Source: Sphingosinicella sp. YJ22 (GTDB lineage: Bacteria; Pseudomonadota; Alphaproteobacteria; Sphingomonadales; Sphingomonadaceae). Taken from it: a stretch of DNA of 47,860 bases. Below are positions 41,530-47,860 of the stretch, piece by piece. The position numbers and the translations under genes are program-made. Location: the NCBI RefSeq assembly GCF_011320075.1, contig NZ_JAANPA010000022.1, positions 1 to 47,860 of the forward strand, given 5' to 3'. Numbering within the stretch: the first letter of the stretch is position 1; each line of letters starts with the position of its first letter. The notes beneath the pieces were generated by a model. That model ran no database searches. It was given only the letters and a program-made list of their open reading frames with translations, and was not told the origin of the DNA.

Positions 41530-43014
41530 TCACTGCCGTGCCGGAGCGGGCGGCGGCGGGGTGTAGGGGCGGAACGCGCCGCCCGGCAGTGCCGATGCGA
41601 CCGGGCTTTCGGAGCCGTCGGCAGCGACCGAGGAGACGCCGAATGTCCAGTCGTCGACGCGGACGTGGGGCAGCCTGATCGAAAAGCTCCACCGCTCCGC
41701 CTCGGCGCGCGGATCGGCTTCACCAATCACAACACCGGCCGCATGGATACCGCGAAAATTAGGTACGCCAGGCCCGGTGCGGATGCTGTGCTCCCATTGC
41801 GGTGCATTGGTGCGCCGCCACCGAACAACGTAGTGGCCGTTCCCGAGAGTGGCACCCACCACCCCCCGCCAAGTGATTGTTGTATCTGTAGACACCGCCC
41901 CCTCCACCGTTGGCTCCGGCGGCATCGGAGCGCGAGCGAGCGCGGCGAGCGCGGCGACATTCAATGCCGTCACCTTGCGCAGATAGGGGAAATCCATTTC
42001 GTCGACAGTGTCGCCGTAAACGGTGCCGTTCTCGGTGCGGAGGTCCTGGTGCTGGTGGTCGTAATCCTCGACCGCGACCGACAGGCGCACGGCGGGGAAG
42101 CCGGCGTTTAGGAACTCGGTATGATCGCCGCCGCGGCCGAAGCGGTCGTTGCGCCAGATTTGCCGCACGTCGAGGCCGAGGCCGAGATCGCCCGCGAGGT
42201 CGGCGAGATAGCGGGAGAGGTTGCGCGACGGGCTGTCATTCTCGCCGCCCTGGCTGCGCACCTGGCCGCGAATCTCGACCCCGCCCTGCCAGCGCAGACC
42301 CTCCGAGAAGACCCGGACGTTCGACGAGTCGCACACGCCGTCTGAGCCGCAGCTGTTGCCGATGATGTCGTTGTTGAGGTTGGCCTCGACCTGCCAGCCC
42401 TGCTCGCGGGCATAATTGGCGAGGATCCGGCCGCCGTGGAGGCCCTGCTCCTCGCCGGACAGCACCGCATAGACGATGGTGGCGGGGAAGCGATGGCGCG
42501 AGAGGACGCGCGCCGCCTCAATCACCGCGGCGGTGCCGGAGCCGTCGTCATTGGCGCCGGGCGCGTCGGCGGTGGCGTTCATCACGTCGGTGACGCGGCT
42601 GTCGATATGGCCGGTGATGATGACGACCCGGTTGGGATCGGTGGTGCCGCGCTGGATCGCGACGACGTTCCAGATCCGGGTCGGGTTGGGGACTCGTGGC
42701 GGGCGGGTGACGATCTCCTCGGGCTTGGCGATGGTCAGGCAGTTGCCGCAGGCGCGGGAGATTCGGCCGAATTCCTCCTCGGTCCAGCGCATCGCGGCGC
42801 CGATGCCGCGGGTCGGATGGTCCTGCGCGGACAAGGTGTGGCGGGTGCCGAAGCCGACAAGCCGCTCGACATATCCGCGAAGGCTGTACTCGCTGACCTC
42901 GTCGGCGAGGGCGGTGAGGGTCGCGGGCGGCGGCGGCGGGGCCGGCGCTCGGCGCTGGGCGGTGACGGGAGCGGCGGCGAGGAGGGCGAGGCCCACGAGG
43001 AGGAGGCGCTTCAT
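41530..43014 (-). CDS. exported M28-family metallopeptidase
   Basis: This 494-residue protein has a signal peptide (MKRLLLVGLALLAAAPVTA), a Pro-rich linker and an M28 aminopeptidase domain. Zinc ligands are visible in VIITGHIDSR (His136, Asp138), GANDDGSG (bridging Asp), LSGEEQGLHGG (Glu188/189) and the later GGDHTEFL histidine. About 120 C-terminal residues form a fibronectin-type extension: TTITWRGVVG and YVVRWRRTNA in a WRRT-like beta pattern. The substrate is unknown. It would act in the periplasm or outside the cell. Confidence 0.92.
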   Translation of the reverse strand: MKRLLLVGLALLAAAPVTAQRRAPAPPPPPATLTALADEVSEYSLRGYVERLVGFGTRHTLSAQDHPTRGIGAAMRWTEEEFGRISRACGNCLTIAKPEEIVTRPPRVPNPTRIWNVVAIQRGTTDPNRVVIITGHIDSRVTDVMNATADAPGANDDGSGTAAVIEAARVLSRHRFPATIVYAVLSGEEQGLHGGRILANYAREQGWQVEANLNNDIIGNSCGSDGVCDSSNVRVFSEGLRWQGGVEIRGQVRSQGGENDSPSRNLSRYLADLAGDLGLGLDVRQIWRNDRFGRGGDHTEFLNAGFPAVRLSVAVEDYDHQHQDLRTENGTVYGDTVDEMDFPYLRKVTALNVAALAALARAPMPPEPTVEGAVSTDTTITWRGVVGATLGNGHYVVRWRRTNAPQWEHSIRTGPGVPNFRGIHAAGVVIGEADPRAEAERWSFSIRLPHVRVDDWTFGVSSVAADGSESPVASALPGGAFRPYTPPPPAPARQ

Positions 43015-43060
43015 GGCGCGAAGCGATGGACCGGCGCCGCGGCGCTGACAAGTCGTCTGC

Positions 43061-43189
43061 GATCCTCCCCGGTACGGGGAGGTGGCAGCGCGAAGCGCTG
43101 ACGGAGGGGGCCCAGAGGCTCGAACGGACGGAGGGCCCCCTCCACCACCGCCTGCGGCGGCGGTCCCCCTCCCCGTTCCGGGGAGGATC
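43061..43189. repeat. long branched palindromic intergenic element (copy 2)
   Basis: Arms 43061-43072 with 43178-43189 (12 bases) and 43103-43113 with 43133-43143 (11 bases) are perfect. An alternative pair is 43074-43082 with 43168-43176. Its right half (GCGGTCCCCCTCCCC) is the same as the copy at 31255-31399. It lies between the divergent M28 gene and the NTF2-like gene. Confidence 0.8.
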
Positions 43190-43262
43190 GGGTTCGTCGA
43201 ACGGCGCCTCGCCTTCGTCGAAGCGCGGCGGAGGAAGGCGGACGCATCGGCATCAAGGCGCG

Positions 43263-44162
43263 ATGCGTATCGATCCGATCCTGCTCATCCCTTTCCTGCT
43301 GGTGGCTGGCCCGATGTCCGTGACCGTCTCGACGCCGTCCTCCGCCCACCAGGCCGATCACGACCCGGCCGCGGCCTATGCCGAGCTGCTCGCAGCGGAG
43401 CGCGCCTTCTCCGCCGCGGCGGAGAACCGCTGCCCTGCCGAGGGCATCGCCGCGATGTTCGACGCCGAGGTGCAGCTGCCGACCCGCGACGGAATCGCCA
43501 ACGGCCGCGAAGCCGCCATCGCGTCGCTCGCCGCCAACCCGTCGAGCCGGGGCAGCGGCGCGCGCTGGCGATCGATCGGCGGCGGCGTGTCGGCCGACGG
43601 CAGCCACGGCTTCACCTTCGGCTATCTCGACATCGCCGGCGGCGACCCGGCCCGCGCCCATCGGCGCTACCTCGCCTACTGGATCCGGCGCCCCGAAGGC
43701 TGGCGAGTGCTGGCGCTGCGCCAGCTCGTGCGCCGGCCGGACGAGGCCGAGATCGCGCCGGTCGCGCCGCTGGTCCCCGAGGCCCCGCGCGCGATCGACA
43801 GCGGCGACCATGCCGGCGCTGTCGCGACCGCCGAGCGCGCTTTCTCCGACCGCGCCCAGCAGGTCGGCCTTCGCGCCGCCTTCCTCGAATATGGCCATGC
43901 CCGCGCCGTCCACGTCGCCACGCCGACCGGCTTCGCGGTCGGCCTCCCCGCGATCGGCGCCAATTTCGACGAGGCGACGACGAGCCCCCTCAACTGGTCC
44001 TCGGACCGCACCTGGGCGGCGGCGAGCGGTGACCTCGGCCTGTCGGTTGGCACCATCCGGGCCAACGGCACCCCGCCCGCCGGCCAACCCGCGTCGATCC
44101 CCTTCTTCACCATCTGGATCCGCGACTCCGCCACAGGCCAGTGGCGCTATATCGCCGAGTAG
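43263..44162 (+). CDS. exported protein with two NTF2/DUF4440-like domains
   Basis: This 299-residue protein has a signal peptide (MRIDPILLIPFLLVAGPMSVTVS) and two NTF2-like repeats. The first has LLAAERAFSAAAENRCPAEGIAAMFDAEVQ and WIRRPEGWRVLALRQLV; the second has AVATAERAFSDRAQQVGLRAAFLEYGHARAVHV and FFTIWIRDSATGQWRYIAE. The paired AERAFS start and W(I/R)-rich closing strand mark DUF4440-like duplications. No catalytic role is evident. The longer upstream frame runs into the repeat element and is rejected. Confidence 0.85.
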   Translation: MRIDPILLIPFLLVAGPMSVTVSTPSSAHQADHDPAAAYAELLAAERAFSAAAENRCPAEGIAAMFDAEVQLPTRDGIANGREAAIASLAANPSSRGSGARWRSIGGGVSADGSHGFTFGYLDIAGGDPARAHRRYLAYWIRRPEGWRVLALRQLVRRPDEAEIAPVAPLVPEAPRAIDSGDHAGAVATAERAFSDRAQQVGLRAAFLEYGHARAVHVATPTGFAVGLPAIGANFDEATTSPLNWSSDRTWAAASGDLGLSVGTIRANGTPPAGQPASIPFFTIWIRDSATGQWRYIAE

Positions 44163-44258
44163 ATTCCTCGCTCGCCGCTCGCCCTGCCGGCTGGCATTTT
44201 GGCGGAGGCGTGATTAGGTGCACCTCGGATCAGGCGCGTGCGCCGCGAGGAGTGAATC

Positions 44259-45689
44259 ATGGGTGTTCAGGAACGAATTTTCGCCAGCGACGAGCAGGCG
44301 CAGGCGGCGGCCGAGATCGCGGCCCTGGTCGAGCGCTCGCGCGCGGCTCAGCAGCAGATCGAGCACGCATCGCAGGAACGCGTCGACGAGCTGATCCGCG
44401 CGATGGTGTGGTCCGTCGCGCGCCCCGGAGTGGCCGAGGAGATCGCCCAGCTCACCGTCGACGAGACCCAGCTCGGCAATTACGACGGCAAATATCTCAA
44501 GATCTTCCGCAAGACCCGCGCGGCGCTGATGGACATCATCGACGACAAGTCGGTCGGCGTGATCGAGGAGATGCCGGAGCGCGAGATCGTCGTCATCGCC
44601 AAGCCGGTCGGCGTGATCGGCGCCCTGTCGCCCTCGACCAACCCTGAGGCCACCCCGGTCATCAAGGCGATCAACGCGGTCAAGGGCCGCAACTCGATCA
44701 TCATCGCGCCGCACCCGCGCGCCAAGCTCACCAACAAGGCGGTCGTCGACAAGATGCGCGAGGCGCTGGAAAAGCTGGGCGCGCCGGCCGACCTCGTCAT
44801 CGCGATCGAGACGCCGACGCTCGACAAGACCAACGAGCTGATGCGGCAGTGCGACCGGATCCTCGCCACCGGCGGCAATCCGATGGTAAAGGCGGCCTAT
44901 TCGAGCGGCACCCCGGCGCTCGGCGTGGGCGCGGGCAACGCGGTGATCACCGTCGACGAGACCGCCGACCTAGACGACGCCGCCGAGAAGATCCGCATCT
45001 CCAAGACGCTCGACAACGCGGCATCCTGCTCGTCCGACAACAGCGTGGTTCTGGTCGACGCGATCCATGACGAGATGCTCGAGAAGCTGAAGGCCAAGGG
45101 CGGCCTCGTCCTCGACGAGGAGCAGAAAGCGAAGCTCCAGGCGGTCCTGTGGGTCGACGGCACGCTCAACGCCAAGGTCGTCGCCCAGCCGGCCGAGACC
45201 ATCGCCGGAATGGCCGGGTTCGACATTCCCGAGGGCACCAAATTCTTCATCGTGCCCGAGACCGGAACGGGGCCGGACCATCCCTTCTCCGGCGAGAAGC
45301 TGACGGTGACGATGACGCTCTACCGGGTGAAGGACATCGACGAGGCGATCGCGCTGACCAACCGGATCCAGGCCTATCAGGGCCAAGGCCACAGCTGCGG
45401 CATCTATTCGCGGTCGGACGAGAATATCATGAAGCTGGCCGACGCGACCCGCACCTGCCGGGTGATGGTCAACCAGCCCCAGGCGGCGTCGAACAGCGGA
45501 AACCTGTGGAACGGCATGCGCCAGACCTTCTCGCTCGGCTGCGGATCGTGGGGCGGGACGGGCACCAGCAACAACATCAACTGGCGCGACCTCATTAACG
45601 AGACCTGGGTGTCGAAGCCGCTCAAGACCCCCAAGGAGCTGCCGAGCGACGAGGAGCTGTTCGGCGACGTGATCGCCAAGCTCGGCTAG
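44259..45689 (+). CDS. CoA-acylating-type aldehyde dehydrogenase (sulfoacetaldehyde-dehydrogenase-like)
   Basis: This 476-residue enzyme has the acylating aldehyde dehydrogenase pattern. It has AKPVGVIGALSPSTNPEATPVIKAINAVKGRN, IIAPHPRAKLTN, and the catalytic Cys257 in LDNAASCSSDNSVV. The general Glu of classical enzymes is not in the usual place. Other marks are GAGNAVITVDE and the closing LGCGSWGGTGTSNNINWRDLIN. The last block matches SauS-like sulfoacetaldehyde dehydrogenases, but many homologues act on other small aldehydes. No sulfonate uptake genes are near. It has GAGGAG before the ATG and starts a run with the cupin gene. Confidence 0.82.
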   Translation: MGVQERIFASDEQAQAAAEIAALVERSRAAQQQIEHASQERVDELIRAMVWSVARPGVAEEIAQLTVDETQLGNYDGKYLKIFRKTRAALMDIIDDKSVGVIEEMPEREIVVIAKPVGVIGALSPSTNPEATPVIKAINAVKGRNSIIIAPHPRAKLTNKAVVDKMREALEKLGAPADLVIAIETPTLDKTNELMRQCDRILATGGNPMVKAAYSSGTPALGVGAGNAVITVDETADLDDAAEKIRISKTLDNAASCSSDNSVVLVDAIHDEMLEKLKAKGGLVLDEEQKAKLQAVLWVDGTLNAKVVAQPAETIAGMAGFDIPEGTKFFIVPETGTGPDHPFSGEKLTVTMTLYRVKDIDEAIALTNRIQAYQGQGHSCGIYSRSDENIMKLADATRTCRVMVNQPQAASNSGNLWNGMRQTFSLGCGSWGGTGTSNNINWRDLINETWVSKPLKTPKELPSDEELFGDVIAKLG

Positions 45690-45692
45690 CCG

Positions 45693-46055
45693 ATGAACCT
45701 CGAGGTGGTCCTGAAGCGGTTCGACTCGCCCGACGAGGTGCGGACGTTTCCCAAGGGCCGCTTCGAGCTGGTCCATCTCGGCGGGATGACGATCGGCCGG
45801 GCGACCTATGAGCCCGGCTGGAAATGGTCGGAGGATGTCGGCGCGGCGATGGGCGCGGCGTCCTGCCATGTCGAGCATGTCGGGATGGTCGTATCGGGCG
45901 TCGCCACGGCGGCGATGGACGACGGCAATGTGGTGGAGATGAAGCCCGGCGACATCTTCTACGTGCCGCCCGGTCACGACAGCTGGGTGGTCGGCGACGA
46001 GCCTTACGTATCGCTCCATTTCCTGGGCGCCGACGACTACGCGGCGAAGGACTGA
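45693..46055 (+). CDS. cupin-fold protein
   Basis: This 120-residue single cupin has motif 1 in GAASCHVEHVGMVVSGVATAAMDDGNVVEMKPGDIFYVPPGHDSWVVGD, with candidate metal residues His58, Glu60 and His95. A second motif is near SLHFLG. The ligand and substrate are unknown. It begins three bases after the aldehyde dehydrogenase stop, so the two are co-translated. Confidence 0.85.
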   Translation: MNLEVVLKRFDSPDEVRTFPKGRFELVHLGGMTIGRATYEPGWKWSEDVGAAMGAASCHVEHVGMVVSGVATAAMDDGNVVEMKPGDIFYVPPGHDSWVVGDEPYVSLHFLGADDYAAKD

Positions 46056-46065
46056 GCCCAAGCTG

Positions 46066-46210
46066 TGTCATTCCCGCGAAAGCGGGAATCCAGCTGCCTT
46101 CTTCGCGCCCTTTGCGGCTTCGCGTGCGAGATATTTGCACGCGAAGGCGCGAAGACGCTAAGGCGCGGAGGAAGAGATGAAGCTGGATCCCCGCTTTCGC
46201 GGGGATGACA
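46066..46210. repeat. composite inverted repeat with a nested repeat in its loop
   Basis: Arms 46066-46095 and 46181-46210 match over 30 bases with two compensated differences. Each arm is itself a hairpin (TTCCCGC-GAAA-GCGGGAA in the left arm). The 85-base loop holds another palindrome, CTTCGCGTGC (46118-46127) with GCACGCGAAG (46137-46146). It separates the cupin gene from the acyl-CoA dehydrogenase. Confidence 0.8.
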
Positions 46211-46272
46211 GAGAGGCAAGGGTCGCGCTGCACCCCTTCCCTCCCCGCGGGAGGGTGCTTAAGGGAGCCGCC

Positions 46273-47415
46273 ATGAGCCAGTTCGACCTCACCGACGAGC
46301 AGCGCCAGATCCAGGAGATGGCGCAGCAATTCACCGCCGACGCGATCACGCCCCATGCGGGCGAATGGGACGAGAAGCACATCTTCCCGCGCGACACGAT
46401 CCGCTCGGCCGCCGAGCTCGGCTTCGGAAGCATCTACGTGTCGGAGGAGAGCGGCGGGATCGGCCTTGGCCGGCTCGAGGCGGCGCTGATCATGGAGGCG
46501 ATGGCCTATGGCTGTCCCTCGACCAGCGCGTTCATCTCGATCCACAACATGGCCGCCTGGATGATCGACCGCTTCGGCGCGGCCGCGGTCAAGGAGAAGT
46601 ATCTCCCCTCGATGGTGACGATGGAGCGGATCGGCTCCTACTGCCTGACCGAGCCGGGCTCGGGCTCGGACGCGGCGGCGCTGAAGACCCGGGCGGTGAA
46701 GGACGGCGACCATTATGTCGTCAGCGGCTCCAAGGCGTTCATCTCGGGCGGCGGCGAGAACGAGATCTATGTGACCATGGTCCGCACCGGGGTCGACGGG
46801 CCGAAGGGCATTAGCTGCCTCGTCATCGAGAAAGACATGAAGGGCGTCAGCTTCGGCGCCCAGGAGAAGAAGCTCGGCTGGCATTCGCAGCCGACCGCTC
46901 AGGTCAATTTCGACGAGGTCCGGGTGCCGGTCGAGAACCTCGTCGGCGGCGAGGGCGAAGGCTTCCGGATCGCGATGATGGGCCTCGACGGCGGCCGGCT
47001 CAACATCGGCGCCTGCTCGCTGGGCGGCGCCCAGCGCGCGCTCGACGAGGCGGTGTCCTACACGAAGGAGCGCAAGCAGTTCGGCCAGGCGATCGCCGAC
47101 TTCCAGAACACCCAGTTCATGCTCGCCGACATGGAGACCGAGCTCCAGGCGTCGCGCACCCTGCTCTACCAGGCGGCGGTCAAGGTCACCGAGAACGCGC
47201 CGGACAAGACCCGCTTCGCGGCAATGGCCAAGCGGCTGGCGACCGACACCGGCTCCAGCGTCGTCGACCGCGCGCTGCAGCTCCACGGCGGCTACGGCTA
47301 TCTTCAGGACTATCCGATCGAGCGTTTCTGGCGCGACCTTCGCGTCCACTCGATCCTGGAAGGCACCAATCAGGTCATGCGAATGATCATCTCGCGGGAC
47401 ATGCTTCGCCAGTGA
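46273..47415 (+). CDS. acyl-CoA dehydrogenase (short/branched-chain type)
   Basis: This 380-residue FAD enzyme oxidises an acyl-CoA to its enoyl-CoA. It starts MSQFDLTDEQRQIQEMAQQF; the flavin site is SYCLTEPGSGSDAAALKTRA, the catalytic Glu is in HSILEGTNQVMRMII, and LQLHGGYGYLQDYPIERFWRDLRV is present. Similarity in pattern is closest to isobutyryl-CoA dehydrogenase-like enzymes, but the chain length is not certain. The longer upstream start at 46177 lies in the repeat element and is rejected. It overlaps the next gene by four bases. Confidence 0.93.
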   Translation: MSQFDLTDEQRQIQEMAQQFTADAITPHAGEWDEKHIFPRDTIRSAAELGFGSIYVSEESGGIGLGRLEAALIMEAMAYGCPSTSAFISIHNMAAWMIDRFGAAAVKEKYLPSMVTMERIGSYCLTEPGSGSDAAALKTRAVKDGDHYVVSGSKAFISGGGENEIYVTMVRTGVDGPKGISCLVIEKDMKGVSFGAQEKKLGWHSQPTAQVNFDEVRVPVENLVGGEGEGFRIAMMGLDGGRLNIGACSLGGAQRALDEAVSYTKERKQFGQAIADFQNTQFMLADMETELQASRTLLYQAAVKVTENAPDKTRFAAMAKRLATDTGSSVVDRALQLHGGYGYLQDYPIERFWRDLRVHSILEGTNQVMRMIISRDMLRQ

Positions 47416-47860
47416 CTCCCTGGGACGAAGCGATGAAGGCGATGCAGCAGGCGCTTGCCCTGCCCGCGGCGCCGAAGAGCCAGCCGTTCGACCCGCTCGC
47501 GGTCGCCGCGGCGATGAACGACTTCGCGTTCCGGATGGCGGCGCGGCCGGACGCGGTGGTCAACGCCTCGGCCCAGGCGATGCAGCAATGGGGCGAATTC
47601 TGGTTGAAGGCCATGAACCCGGCCGCGGAGCCGCCCAAGAAGCGCGACCGTCGCTTCTCCTCCAAGACCTGGCAGGAGGATCCCTGGTACCGCGCGATCC
47701 GCGACGCCTATCTCCTCGCTTCCGACCAGATGCGCTCGGTGGTCGCGCTCGACGAGCATGACGGGCCGAACAAGGCGATGGTCGGCTTCCTTCTGGAAAG
47801 CTGGCTGAACGCGGTCGCTCCGACCAATTTCGTGATGACCAACCCGGACGTCGTGGAGCG
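47412..47860 (+). CDS. phaC: PHA synthase, N-terminal part (3' end outside window)
   Basis: The first 149 codons are present from GTG 47412, which shares bases with the acyl-CoA dehydrogenase stop (GTGA). The protein reads MTPWDEAMKAMQQALALPAA, then KKRDRRFSSKTWQEDPWYRAI and ESWLNAVAPTNFVMTNPDVVER. DRRF-x-W-x-P and APTNF-x-x-TNP are marks of the N-terminal domain of class I polyhydroxyalkanoate synthases, which polymerise 3-hydroxyacyl-CoA. The catalytic alpha/beta-hydrolase part is beyond the window, so activity cannot be checked. Confidence 0.8.
   Translation, partial: MTPWDEAMKAMQQALALPAAPKSQPFDPLAVAAAMNDFAFRMAARPDAVVNASAQAMQQWGEFWLKAMNPAAEPPKKRDRRFSSKTWQEDPWYRAIRDAYLLASDQMRSVVALDEHDGPNKAMVGFLLESWLNAVAPTNFVMTNPDVVE

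Noticed and set aside
27127-45689. Sulfoacetaldehyde pathway formed by the TauE/SafE exporter and the acylating dehydrogenase
   Set aside because: The two genes are 17 kb apart with unrelated genes between, so a functional link is not supported.
46177-46272. Longer start for the acyl-CoA dehydrogenase
   Set aside because: The added residues (DPRFRGDD) are the translation of the right arm of the intergenic repeat, a common source of false N-termini.

Overview
The window is a contiguous piece of a high-GC alphaproteobacterial chromosome, most probably a sphingomonad (Sphingomonas/Sphingosinicella-like). This rests on the UrcA-family protein, UPF0262 and DUF1476 proteins, the otsB-GH15-otsA trehalose operon, tandem tail-collar (MdpB-like) proteins and several families of palindromic intergenic repeats. 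It is gene-dense, with many ATGA/GTGA overlaps. I saw no tRNA, rRNA, CRISPR array, insertion sequence or integrase.

Layout. 1-5 kb: the end of a probable DEAD-box helicase with a KPR-repeat tail, tgt (queuine tRNA-ribosyltransferase), a TIR/alpha-beta hydrolase fusion, a small helical protein, an orphan PAS histidine kinase, and a monothiol glutaredoxin/BolA/DUF1476 set. 5-9 kb: a small secreted protein, a quinone-oxidoreductase/MBL-hydrolase pair and an HbpS-like protein. 8.3-12.5 kb: a six-gene overlapping operon in which the two subunits of a 3-oxoacid CoA-transferase (scoA, scoB) are separated by a P4-type acid phosphatase lipoprotein, an NTF2-like protein and a four-helix membrane protein. 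12.6-14.1 kb: a LysR regulator divergent from urcA with two palindromes between them. 14.1-18.0 kb: trehalose operon. 18.2-21.5 kb: three tandem tail-collar proteins, a Tat-signal DUF6916-like protein and a GNAT acetyltransferase, meeting head-on a second DUF6916-like protein and an SH3 protein.

21.5-29.8 kb: a nitronate-monooxygenase-like flavoprotein with a C-terminal cysteine cluster, a GT4 glycosyltransferase, an alpha/beta hydrolase, an OmpA-like fragment, a PAP2 phosphatase, a DUF305 protein, a TauE/SafE transporter, MmcQ/YjbR and the SelO pseudokinase. 29.8-37.4 kb: an AstD-type aldehyde dehydrogenase, prolyl oligopeptidase, DnaB, UPF0262, a small lipoprotein, a cupin and dCTP deaminase. 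37.4-47.9 kb: a patatin, DoxX, RNase R, an M28 peptidase, a double NTF2-like secreted protein, a CoA-acylating-type aldehyde dehydrogenase, a cupin, an acyl-CoA dehydrogenase and the beginning of a PHA synthase.

The best candidates for undescribed biology are the tail-collar/DUF6916/GNAT cassette, the TIR-hydrolase fusion and the interrupted CoA-transferase operon. At the DNA level, three convergent gene pairs end in hairpins whose arms contain both stop codons. There are also at least four kinds of palindromic repeat, one nested inside another, and two genes whose reading frames suggest AUU start codons.
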